From the NCBI GenBank assembly GCA_024642025.1, contig JAHEBY010000107.1, positions 1-8,201 on the forward strand: a stretch of DNA of 8,201 nt, given 5' to 3'. The notes under the pieces were generated by a model, which did no database searches, was not told the DNA's origin, and saw only the letters and a program-made list of their open reading frames with translations. Source of the stretch: Comamonadaceae bacterium (GTDB lineage: Bacteria; Pseudomonadota; Gammaproteobacteria; Burkholderiales; Burkholderiaceae_C). How positions within the stretch are numbered: the stretch's first letter is position 1; the number at the start of each line of letters is the position of its first letter. The position numbers and the translations under genes are program-made. This document shows positions 1 through 5,800 of the stretch, piece after piece.

Positions 1-1
1 C

Positions 2-130
2 ACCATGCACGGCGTCTTCTTCTGTGTGGCAGAAGACGGTGAAAAGTTCGACACCGATGTGCCGATGTTTGTGCTCGATGCGCTAAGTGAAGATGGTGGT
101 GGCGGTGGCCCCGGACGAATGCTGCACTAG
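2..130 (+). CDS. C-terminal end of an unidentified protein (partial)
   Basis: An open frame enters from the left edge and stops at TAG 128-130, giving 42 visible residues. They read roughly TMHGVFFCVAEDGEKFDTD, then VPMFVLDALSED, a run of five glycines and a short GRMLH-type end. I do not recognise the family. There is an ATG at 5-7, so a very small 41-residue protein is possible, but no ribosome binding site can be judged because only four bases precede it. It ends 21 bp before thiL on the same strand, so it could be co-transcribed with thiL. The glycine-rich, polar tail suggests a flexible C-terminus. I infer a real coding end from the open frame and the close, co-directional neighbour only. 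Confidence 0.45.
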   Translation, partial: TMHGVFFCVAEDGEKFDTDVPMFVLDALSEDGGGGGPGRMLH

Positions 131-145
131 CGGCGGATCCGCCGC
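130..145. other. Perfect 16-bp palindrome before the thiL start
   Basis: GCGGCGGATCCGCCGC is its own reverse complement. It begins at the last base of the upstream stop codon and ends 6 bp before the thiL ATG. As RNA it can fold into a 6-bp GC stem with a GATC loop. It is followed by only a short CGTTTC, so it is not a convincing intrinsic terminator. It occupies the place where a Shine-Dalgarno sequence would be expected, and none is visible there. It may be a weak attenuator, a protein site, or chance. Confidence 0.4.
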
Positions 146-151
146 CGTTTC

Positions 152-1147
152 ATGGGCGAATTTGACCTGATTGCGCGCTACTTCAAGCGCCCCGCCCGAC
201 GGGCAGCCTTGGGCGTGGGCGACGACTGCGCGCTGATTCAGCCTGCCGCCAACACCCAATTGGCCATCTCCAGCGACATGCTGGTAGCCGGGCGCCACTT
301 TTTCTCCGATGTAGATCCGCGCACGCTAGGCCACAAGGCACTGGCAGTGAACCTGAGCGATCTGGCTGCCTGCGGCGCCAAACCGCTGGCGTTCACGCTC
401 GCGCTGGCGCTGCCGGAGGTCAACGAGCCCTGGCTGGCTGGCTTCTCGCAAGGGCTGCTGGCGCTGGCCGACGCGCATGACTGCGAGCTGATTGGTGGCG
501 ACACCACGCAGGGGCCGCTGAACATCTGCATCACCGTGTTTGGCGAGGTGCCGGTGGTTGGCGGTCGCAGTCAGGCGCTGCTGCGCTCGGGCGCAAAAGC
601 TGGTGACGACATTTATGTGAGCGGCACGCTGGGCGATGCCCGTCTGGCGTTGCTGGCGTTGCAAGGCAAACTGGATTTACCGGCTGAGGTATTGACGCGG
701 GTACGTGCCAGGCTGGAAACACCCACCCCAAGAGTCGCGCTGGGCATGGCAATACGCGGCGTGGCCACGGCGGCGATTGATATCAGCGATGGCTTCTTGG
801 GCGACTTGGGCCACGTGCTGGAAGCCTCGGGTCTAGGGGCCCGGATAGACGCTTCAAATACTACCAAATTAATAGCTGCTCATGCATATTTGACGGGGGC
901 TAAAGGCCAATTTGGCATGGGAAATAGTGACATACCGGGTTTTGTGCTGGCCGGCGGCGACGATTACGAGCTGGCGTTTACCGCGCCCCCTGGACGGCGC
1001 GCCGCAGTGCTGTCAGCGGCGCGCGCCGCCCAGACCCCAGTGACGCGCATTGGGCAGATGGAAGCTGAGCCCGGCCTGCGGCTAGTGGATGCACAGGGGC
1101 AGCCGGTCGCGAATACTTTCCGGTCGTTTGACCACTTTGCCCAGTAA
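152..1147 (+). CDS. thiL: Thiamine-monophosphate kinase ThiL
   Basis: ThiL phosphorylates thiamine monophosphate with ATP to thiamine diphosphate, the last step of cytoplasmic thiamine cofactor synthesis. The 331 residues match the family in length and motif order: GEFDLIARYF at the N-terminus (residues 2-11), GVGDDCALI (21-29), an SDMLV segment (41-45), NLSDLAACGAKP (67-78), IGGDTTQGP (114-122), AIDISDGFLGDLGH (208-221) and AGGDDYELAFT (267-277). The aspartates in GDD, NLSD, GGD and SDG are the usual Mg-ATP ligands. ATG 152 gives the expected family N-terminus, although no clear ribosome binding site precedes it. Residues about 237-253 are encoded by an interspersed AT-rich repeat (see 861-910). 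This makes the linker between GARID and GGDDYEL longer than in E. coli ThiL, as I recall it, and unlike it, but every core motif is kept. The common partner pgpA does not follow; the next gene is convergent. Confidence 0.96.
   Translation: MGEFDLIARYFKRPARRAALGVGDDCALIQPAANTQLAISSDMLVAGRHFFSDVDPRTLGHKALAVNLSDLAACGAKPLAFTLALALPEVNEPWLAGFSQGLLALADAHDCELIGGDTTQGPLNICITVFGEVPVVGGRSQALLRSGAKAGDDIYVSGTLGDARLALLALQGKLDLPAEVLTRVRARLETPTPRVALGMAIRGVATAAIDISDGFLGDLGHVLEASGLGARIDASNTTKLIAAHAYLTGAKGQFGMGNSDIPGFVLAGGDDYELAFTAPPGRRAAVLSAARAAQTPVTRIGQMEAEPGLRLVDAQGQPVANTFRSFDHFAQ
861..910 (+). repeat. Interspersed AT-rich repeat, copy 1, inside thiL
   Basis: These 50 bases read from CTACCAAATTAATAGCTGCT to GGGGGCTAAAGGCCAA. 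By hand alignment the reverse complement matches 7752-7801 at 37 of 50 positions without gaps. This includes a perfect 16-base block (TTGGCCTTTAGCCCCC) and 15 of 17 bases at the other end. The block is far richer in A and T than the surrounding thiL sequence. From memory, repeats with an AAATTAATAGCTGC-type end and a GCTAAAGGCC-type end are frequent in Comamonadaceae intergenic regions. Here the copy is read through in frame as TTKLIAAHAYLTGAKGQ (residues 237-253). The adjoining GCCAATTTGGC (906-916) is a near-perfect small palindrome. Confidence 0.75.
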
Positions 1148-1156
1148 TGTAAGGCG

Positions 1157-1903
1157 CTAGGCTTGCCGCGCCCGCCCAAGGGCAGCCAGCTCTGGCGACA
1201 CATGGCTCCACTCCACTGGCATCGCGGTCGCAGTCGGCGCCGCCTTGCTGCGGGCCAGCGCCAATGCATGCCGCACGCCGGCCGCCACCGAGTCGACCAC
1301 CGGCAACGGCACTTCGGCCTGCAAGGTGGCCGCTACACCGGCCAGCGCGGCGCCGCCCAGAATCAGCGCTTTCGCCGTCGGGAACTTTTGGGCGGCTTCG
1401 CGACAAGCTTGTATTAACAGCGTGCGTGCCATTGCCGGGTCACTGGCCAGCTCGGCACCACTGGCGTCCACCGTGTGCAGACCTGCCAGCTTGCCGCCAA
1501 GGCCAAGGGAATAGGCGAGCCGCTCGAGCATGGGTTTCCAGCGGGCGCCTCCCGTAACAACGGCAAAGTCGCCAAGAGCCTGCGCCTCCAGAAAAGAGGC
1601 TTCTGCCAGCCCCGTAACCGGCACATGCGCCTGCTCACGCAAGGCGAACAGGCCAGGATCACCAAAACAGCCCAGCAAAACGGCGTCAAAAGTGGGCTCG
1701 TGCGCGAGCGCATAGGCCCAGGCGTCCAGCGCGGCGTGGGCTGCCACCGCGTAGCTGGTCTCACAGGAGATGTAGGCGGCGCCAAAACGGGCGGTGAGCA
1801 CCCGCACCTCCACGCCAGCACCGGCAACCACCTTCGCATGGGCCTCCAGGGTCAGGCTCACGCCGTCGGTCGTATTGGGGTTGATGATGAGCAGCCGGGT
1901 CAT
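1157..1903 (-). CDS. Asp/Glu/hydantoin (allantoin)-type racemase family protein with one catalytic Cys
   Basis: This 248-residue cytoplasmic protein belongs to the Asp/Glu/hydantoin racemase superfamily (HyuE, HpxA allantoin racemase, arylmalonate decarboxylase and maleate isomerase relatives). INPNTT lies at residues 7-12, the first active-site loop LLGCFGDPGL at 76-85 (Cys79), an AVVTGG segment at 114-119, and PVVDSVAAGV at 201-210. Racemases of this family use two cysteines, the second in an LGCAGM-type loop. Here that loop reads ILGGAALAG (181-189), with Gly184 in the Cys position, codon GGC. A two-base racemization is therefore doubtful; a one-base isomerase or a decarboxylase-like reaction is possible. 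It is the last gene of the cluster, 6 bp after the GntR gene, and its ATG at 1903 has no strong ribosome binding site, which suggests translational coupling. It converges on thiL with a 9-bp gap and no visible terminator. The family call is firm; the substrate is unknown. Confidence 0.88.
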   Translation of the reverse strand: MTRLLIINPNTTDGVSLTLEAHAKVVAGAGVEVRVLTARFGAAYISCETSYAVAAHAALDAWAYALAHEPTFDAVLLGCFGDPGLFALREQAHVPVTGLAEASFLEAQALGDFAVVTGGARWKPMLERLAYSLGLGGKLAGLHTVDASGAELASDPAMARTLLIQACREAAQKFPTAKALILGGAALAGVAATLQAEVPLPVVDSVAAGVRHALALARSKAAPTATAMPVEWSHVSPELAALGRARQA

Positions 1904-1909
1904 GCCCGT

Positions 1910-2641
1910 TCAGTGGCTGGAGGCATACTCGGGCGCACGGTCGGCTGACCCAAACAGCGAGAAGAGATCAGGTGTGTCGGCCGGCGGTTGGTTGAACTGC
2001 AGCTGGGCCTCAAGTTGCGCGAGGTGAAGGCGCATCAGGCGTGCCGCTTCGCGGGCATCCCGCAGTCGGATGGCATCGAGCAAAGCGCGGTGCTCCTGGC
2101 AACCGCAGGCGGTGGCTTCCGATCTGGCCTGAAGATGGTTCACGCTGTAGGTCATCAGGATCAACGAGGTGCGGGACACGAGCTCGCGCAATACGCGGCC
2201 CAGCGTCTGATGCGTGGACGCGTTGGCAATGTGCAAGTGAAAGTCGCCCGAAAGGCGGATCGCACGGCGCATGTCGCCCTTTGATCGCGCGGCTTCTTCA
2301 TCGGCAATACAGTTCGCCAGCGTATGAATGTCATCAGCGCCTGCGTTTTGGATGAACCACTCGATCAGCGTGGGCTCAATCATCTGGCGCACCTGGAAAA
2401 CTTCCCGCGCCTCTTTCTCGCTGGGTTGCGCTACGGTTGCCCCGCGGTTAGGTGTCAGCGTCACGATTTGCTCGTTTGCCAGACGAACCAGCACCGGCCG
2501 AATCCGGGTGCGCGAGACGCCAAACGCTGTGGCGAGCCGGTCTTCCACCAACTTGGTGCCAGGCGGCAGCCGGTGGTCAAGAATGGTGGCCACCATGCGC
2601 TCGTAGATCTCGTTTTCGGTCAGTGCAAGGTATTCTGTCAA
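1910..2641 (-). CDS. GntR-family transcriptional regulator, FCD (FadR C-terminal) type
   Basis: This 243-residue DNA-binding regulator has an N-terminal winged helix (about residues 8-72) with PPGTKLVEDRLATAFGVSRT and RPVLVRLANEQIV typical of GntR helix-turn-helix domains. An alpha-helical FCD ligand domain follows (about 80-215). Its likely metal ligands are Asp133 and His137 (GDFHLHIA), His184 (QEHRALLDAI) and His206 (RLHLAQLE), the arrangement used by FCD proteins that bind carboxylate ligands through a metal. The start is TTG at 2641, supported by GAGG at 2650-2653 eight bases upstream; the first ATG would remove part of the DNA-binding domain. The start overlaps the stop of the upstream permease gene (TTGA, 2638-2641). 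Lying inside the transporter cluster, it probably regulates that cluster in response to the imported compound. That role is inferred from position. Confidence 0.93.
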   Translation of the reverse strand: MTEYLALTENEIYERMVATILDHRLPPGTKLVEDRLATAFGVSRTRIRPVLVRLANEQIVTLTPNRGATVAQPSEKEAREVFQVRQMIEPTLIEWFIQNAGADDIHTLANCIADEEAARSKGDMRRAIRLSGDFHLHIANASTHQTLGRVLRELVSRTSLILMTYSVNHLQARSEATACGCQEHRALLDAIRLRDAREAARLMRLHLAQLEAQLQFNQPPADTPDLFSLFGSADRAPEYASSH

Positions 2642-3522
2642 GCGTCAGGCCTCGCGTTCTTCTGCCGCAGCAGCAGCAGCCTTGAGAGGCCAACCGCCAG
2701 CGCCATCACCACAAACGACACCACCATGGTGACCGTCCCCAGCGCATAAATGGATGGCGTGGTCACGGTGGTGGTGAGGCCTTGCAGCTCAAGGGGCAGC
2801 GTATTGACGTCGCCAATCGCCTGTGAAGTGCGTGCGATTTCGTCCCACGACAGCGTGAAGCCGAACATGCCGATTCCTACGATGGAGGGCGCAATCAGCG
2901 GCAAGACCACGTGGCGAAACCCCTGCCACGGCGTGGCACCCAGGTCATGGGCAGCCTCTTCATAGGCCGGGTTAAAACGGTTGAACACGGCAAACATAAT
3001 CAACAGGCCGAACGGCAGCGTCCAGGTCAGGTGCGCGCCCAATGCTGACGTGAAGAGCCCAAGGGCTGTGCCATAGGTTTCCAGCGTAGACGTCATGCCC
3101 AGCGCCTCCAGCGCCTTTTTGATCCCGGTATCCAGCAGGCGGAATTCCAGCCCAATGCCCAGCGACACGATGATGGACGGCATGATCAGGCTCGCCACCA
3201 CCACAAAAAACAGCACATTGCCGCCAGCCAGCTTCTTGCGGAAGGCCAGCCCCGCCAGCAAGGAGAACAGCACCGTGAAGGCCATCACAACCAGGCCGAG
3301 GCCCAGCGAGCGCTTGAGTGCGGCGCCAATGTCCACCACCCCAAGCCCCTCGGCCAGCTTGTAAAACCAGTGCAGCGACAGGCCGCGCAGCGGAAAGGTC
3401 AGCCCGCCTTCCGGCCCCTGAAAACTGAGAATCACGATGACCAGCATGGGGCCGTACATGAACACCACAAACAGCGTGAAGAACGCGGCGAGGAGCCAGA
3501 AGGCAAGCCGGGAGTTGTTCAT
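2638..3522 (-). CDS. ABC transporter permease, PotC/PotI type
   Basis: This is the second of two inner-membrane permease subunits of a polyamine-type (PotABCD-like) importer. The 294 residues have about six hydrophobic segments, near 8-33, 72-95, 102-125, 150-180, 207-228 and 262-286. The EAA loop that docks on the ATPase is clear: EEAAHDLGATPWQGFRHVVLP at about 188-208, with the conserved Glu-Ala-Ala and Gly195. PotC-type permeases are of similar length. Its ATG at 3522 overlaps the TGA of the upstream permease (ATGA, 3519-3522), a standard sign of translational coupling, and its own stop overlaps the GntR start. Substrate cannot be read from the permease; related systems carry putrescine, spermidine, opines or other cationic nitrogen compounds. 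Confidence 0.94.
   Translation of the reverse strand: MNNSRLAFWLLAAFFTLFVVFMYGPMLVIVILSFQGPEGGLTFPLRGLSLHWFYKLAEGLGVVDIGAALKRSLGLGLVVMAFTVLFSLLAGLAFRKKLAGGNVLFFVVVASLIMPSIIVSLGIGLEFRLLDTGIKKALEALGMTSTLETYGTALGLFTSALGAHLTWTLPFGLLIMFAVFNRFNPAYEEAAHDLGATPWQGFRHVVLPLIAPSIVGIGMFGFTLSWDEIARTSQAIGDVNTLPLELQGLTTTVTTPSIYALGTVTMVVSFVVMALAVGLSRLLLLRQKNARPDA
2650..2653 (-). promoter_or_regulatory. Ribosome binding site supporting the TTG start of the GntR gene
   Basis: GAGG on the minus strand lies 8 bases before TTG 2641 and inside the end of the permease gene. It decides the start, since there is no ATG until residue 16 of the protein. Confidence 0.55.
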
Positions 3523-4406
3523 AGCTCTTTGCGGATATCAACCAGACGGGTTAACGCCCAGATGATCATCAGCACAAGGGCCAGCAGGATCACGGCGTTC
3601 GCCGCTGCCAGCGGAAATTGCAGGTAGGACGTCTGCACCTGAATGATCTTGCCAATGGAGGCGATCTGCTGCCCGCCCATTACACCGATGGTCACAAAAT
3701 CACCCATGACGATGGTGATGACAAAGATGGAGCCGATGATGATGCCGGTGCGGCTAAGGGGAACGATCACGTTCCACAGGGTTTGCCAGGCTGTGGCACC
3801 TGCATCGCTGGCGGCCTCCAGCAAGCTGCGGTCAATGCGCATCATGGAGTTGAAGATGGGCACGATCATGAACATGGTATAGAGGTGCACAAACGCCAAC
3901 GTGACCGAAAAACTGGAAAACAGCAGCCACTCAATCGGCTGGTCGATGGCGCCCATGCCCACCAGGGTCTGATTCACGAGGCCGTTGCGCCCCAACAAAG
4001 GCACCCACGAGATCATGCGGATCACATTGCTGGTCCAAAACGGAATGGTGCACAGCACAAACAGCAACGTTTGCACGGTCGCAGAGCGCACATGAAACGC
4101 CAGAAAATAGGAGACGGTAAATCCCACCACGAGCGTGATCAGCCACACCAGAAAGCTGAACTTGAACGTGGACAGGTAGGTTTTCAAGGTTACGCAGAGG
4201 TCGCCCGGCGACGCGCAACCGTCAAATATGGCGATGTAGTTTTTGGCCGTGAAGTCCGGCCGCAACTCGTATTGGGTGTAGTCCCAAAAGCTGACCATCA
4301 GGATCAGCCCCAGTGGAACCAGGAAAAACAGCACAAACACCGCCGAAAGCGGCAGGGCCTGCCACCAGGCCCTGAGCGCTCGCGACGGTGCTGTGGATGA
4401 GCTCAT
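3519..4406 (-). CDS. ABC transporter permease, PotB/PotH type
   Basis: This is the first inner-membrane permease subunit of the importer, 295 residues. Hydrophobic segments lie near 18-40, 83-104, 111-130, 160-185, 220-245 and 266-288. The EAA loop reads EAASDAGATAWQTLWNVIVP at 197-216, with Glu197-Ala-Ala and Gly203 conserved. The N-terminal pattern, a membrane helix followed by LILMVSFWDYTQYE and then a periplasmic loop, is that of PotB/PotH proteins. The loop holds two cysteines (Cys64 and Cys71), which could form a periplasmic disulfide. The ATG at 4406 starts 7 bp after the binding-protein stop, with no strong ribosome binding site, so coupling to the upstream gene is likely. It overlaps the next permease by four bases. 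Confidence 0.94.
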   Translation of the reverse strand: MSSSTAPSRALRAWWQALPLSAVFVLFFLVPLGLILMVSFWDYTQYELRPDFTAKNYIAIFDGCASPGDLCVTLKTYLSTFKFSFLVWLITLVVGFTVSYFLAFHVRSATVQTLLFVLCTIPFWTSNVIRMISWVPLLGRNGLVNQTLVGMGAIDQPIEWLLFSSFSVTLAFVHLYTMFMIVPIFNSMMRIDRSLLEAASDAGATAWQTLWNVIVPLSRTGIIIGSIFVITIVMGDFVTIGVMGGQQIASIGKIIQVQTSYLQFPLAAANAVILLALVLMIIWALTRLVDIRKEL

Positions 4407-4413
4407 GCAGGTG

Positions 4414-5697
4414 TCAGGCCGCGACGAATTCGTTCCACTTCTGGACCATGTAAGTGTTTTCGTCCATCACCGCGTTCCAGCAGGCAATGCCGCCCATGCG
4501 CTGTTCGTAACTGCCGCCATCCCGGCTTTCACCGGCCTTGGCCAGCAGGTCGCCGTTGGGGCTCTTGATGTCTTGCGACGCGGGTTTGCCTTCCATCCAG
4601 TAGGCCCACTCGTAGGCTTCCATTTTGGACTTGGCCGTATCCAGCACGGCGCTGTAATAGCCCTGGCGGTTCAGGTAGGCACCGGCCCAGCCGTCCAGGA
4701 ACCAGTTGATGAACTCATAGGCGCCGTCCAGCTTCTTGCCTGACAGCGTGGCTGGCAAGCCAAAACCTGCGGCCCAGGCACGATAGCCCTCTTTGAGCGG
4801 CTGGAATGTGCAGGCTATGCCCTTGGTGCGCACGGCGGTAACAGCGGGGCTCCACATCGACTGGATCACCACCTCGCCCGAGGCCATCAGATTGACCGAC
4901 TCATTGAAGTCTTTCCACAAACTGCGGAACTGGCCGGCTTTCTTGGCGTCGATCAAGGTCTTGATGGTGAGGTCGATCTCCTTTTTGGTCATGTTGCCCT
5001 TGTCGGGGTACTTGTAAATGCCCATGGCCTCTACCACCATGGCCGCGTCCATGATGCCAATGGAGGGGATATTCAAGATAGACGCTTTGCCCTTGAACTC
5101 AGGGTTCAGCAGTTCGGCCCACGAGGTGATGGGGCGCTTGATGAGGTCTGGCCGGATGCCCAGCGTGTCGGCGTTGTACACCGTGGGAATGAGCGACATG
5201 TATTGCGTGGGGCTCTTGGCAAACACTTTGCTCTTTTCGCCTTCGAGGTAAATCACCTTCTTGGGCGCAGTGCCCTGATCGCCCACGGCCTTGCCTGCCA
5301 CCATACCCGTTGTAAACAACGTGGTGATCTTGCTGGCGTTTTTGATGCGCTTGGTGTCAATCCCTTTAAGGTTGCCGGTTGGCACGATGTTTTTGAGCGA
5401 GAAATACTCGGTGTCGATCAGATCGAAACTGTTGGGCGCTGTAACGGCACGCTTGGTGACGTCGTCCGTCGTAACCGCCACATACTGGATCTCGATCCCG
5501 GTATCGGCCTTGAATTTTTCACCAATGGTTTTGTCCTGGTTTACAGCGGTTCCCAGATAGCGCAAGACGATCTTCTCCTGCGCATGCACAGCCGGGAAGA
5601 TGCCGGTGGCCAGAATGCCGGCTGTGCCTTTAAGTACGGCCCGGCGCTGCATGGCGGCGCCGCCGCCGGTGGTTGAATCTTTCAGAGAGTCTGACAT
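4414..5697 (-). CDS. Periplasmic substrate-binding protein of a polyamine-type ABC transporter, Tat-type signal
   Basis: This is the binding protein that delivers substrate to the permease pair, in the PotD/PotF-like extracellular solute-binding family. ATG 5697 gives 427 residues and is preceded by AGGAGT at 5705-5710, an excellent ribosome binding site. The frame stays open 54 codons further upstream, but that stretch crosses the spacer and lacks a good start. The N-terminus carries a twin-arginine type signal: QRRAVLKG at 17-24 (Arg18-Arg19), a hydrophobic stretch to about 36, and a likely cleavage AVHA|QE after residue 39. The mature part starts KIVLRYLGT. It contains typical segments such as FDLIDTEYF, IPTVYNADTLGI, SWAELLNPEFKGKASIL, ASGEVVIQSMWSP and the C-terminal WFLDGWAGAYLNRQGYYS. 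The many aromatic and acidic residues suit a cationic ligand. The ligand itself is not identifiable; polyamine is only the family default. Confidence 0.92.
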   Translation of the reverse strand: MSDSLKDSTTGGGAAMQRRAVLKGTAGILATGIFPAVHAQEKIVLRYLGTAVNQDKTIGEKFKADTGIEIQYVAVTTDDVTKRAVTAPNSFDLIDTEYFSLKNIVPTGNLKGIDTKRIKNASKITTLFTTGMVAGKAVGDQGTAPKKVIYLEGEKSKVFAKSPTQYMSLIPTVYNADTLGIRPDLIKRPITSWAELLNPEFKGKASILNIPSIGIMDAAMVVEAMGIYKYPDKGNMTKKEIDLTIKTLIDAKKAGQFRSLWKDFNESVNLMASGEVVIQSMWSPAVTAVRTKGIACTFQPLKEGYRAWAAGFGLPATLSGKKLDGAYEFINWFLDGWAGAYLNRQGYYSAVLDTAKSKMEAYEWAYWMEGKPASQDIKSPNGDLLAKAGESRDGGSYEQRMGGIACWNAVMDENTYMVQKWNEFVAA

Positions 5698-5704
5698 GGC
5701 AATT

Positions 5705-5710
5705 ACTCCT
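5705..5710 (-). promoter_or_regulatory. Strong ribosome binding site of the binding-protein gene
   Basis: AGGAGT on the minus strand lies seven bases upstream of ATG 5697. It is the best Shine-Dalgarno sequence in the cluster. It fixes the start and fits high expression of the periplasmic component relative to the membrane subunits. Confidence 0.8.
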
Positions 5711-5756
5711 ATTTGGATAGAAAAACTTCTTTCGAAGGATGAGGGAAGGCGGAACG

Positions 5757-5800
5757 CATGCAGATGTTCATGGCATGCATGGCATACATGACGTTCATGG
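5757..5800. repeat. Cluster of six CATG words with a direct repeat GTTCATGG
   Basis: In the 97-bp spacer between the ATPase and binding-protein genes, CATG occurs at 5757, 5769, 5774, 5778, 5787 and 5796. GTTCATGG is repeated at 5766-5773 and 5793-5800, 27 bp apart. The tract overlaps the ATPase stop codon at its right end. I know no element that matches it. It may be a degenerate short repeat or simple-sequence drift. No convincing sigma-70 promoter is visible in this spacer. Confidence 0.4.

Noticed and set aside
1475..1948. 157-codon plus-strand open frame opposite the racemase
   Set aside because: It is a shadow of the racemase gene with no family resemblance or ribosome binding site.
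3618..4400. 260-codon plus-strand open frame opposite the PotB-type permease
   Set aside because: Its translation is rich in His, Gln and Asp in the way typical of the antisense of a membrane-protein gene; there is no recognisable domain, and the opposite strand is a well-supported gene.
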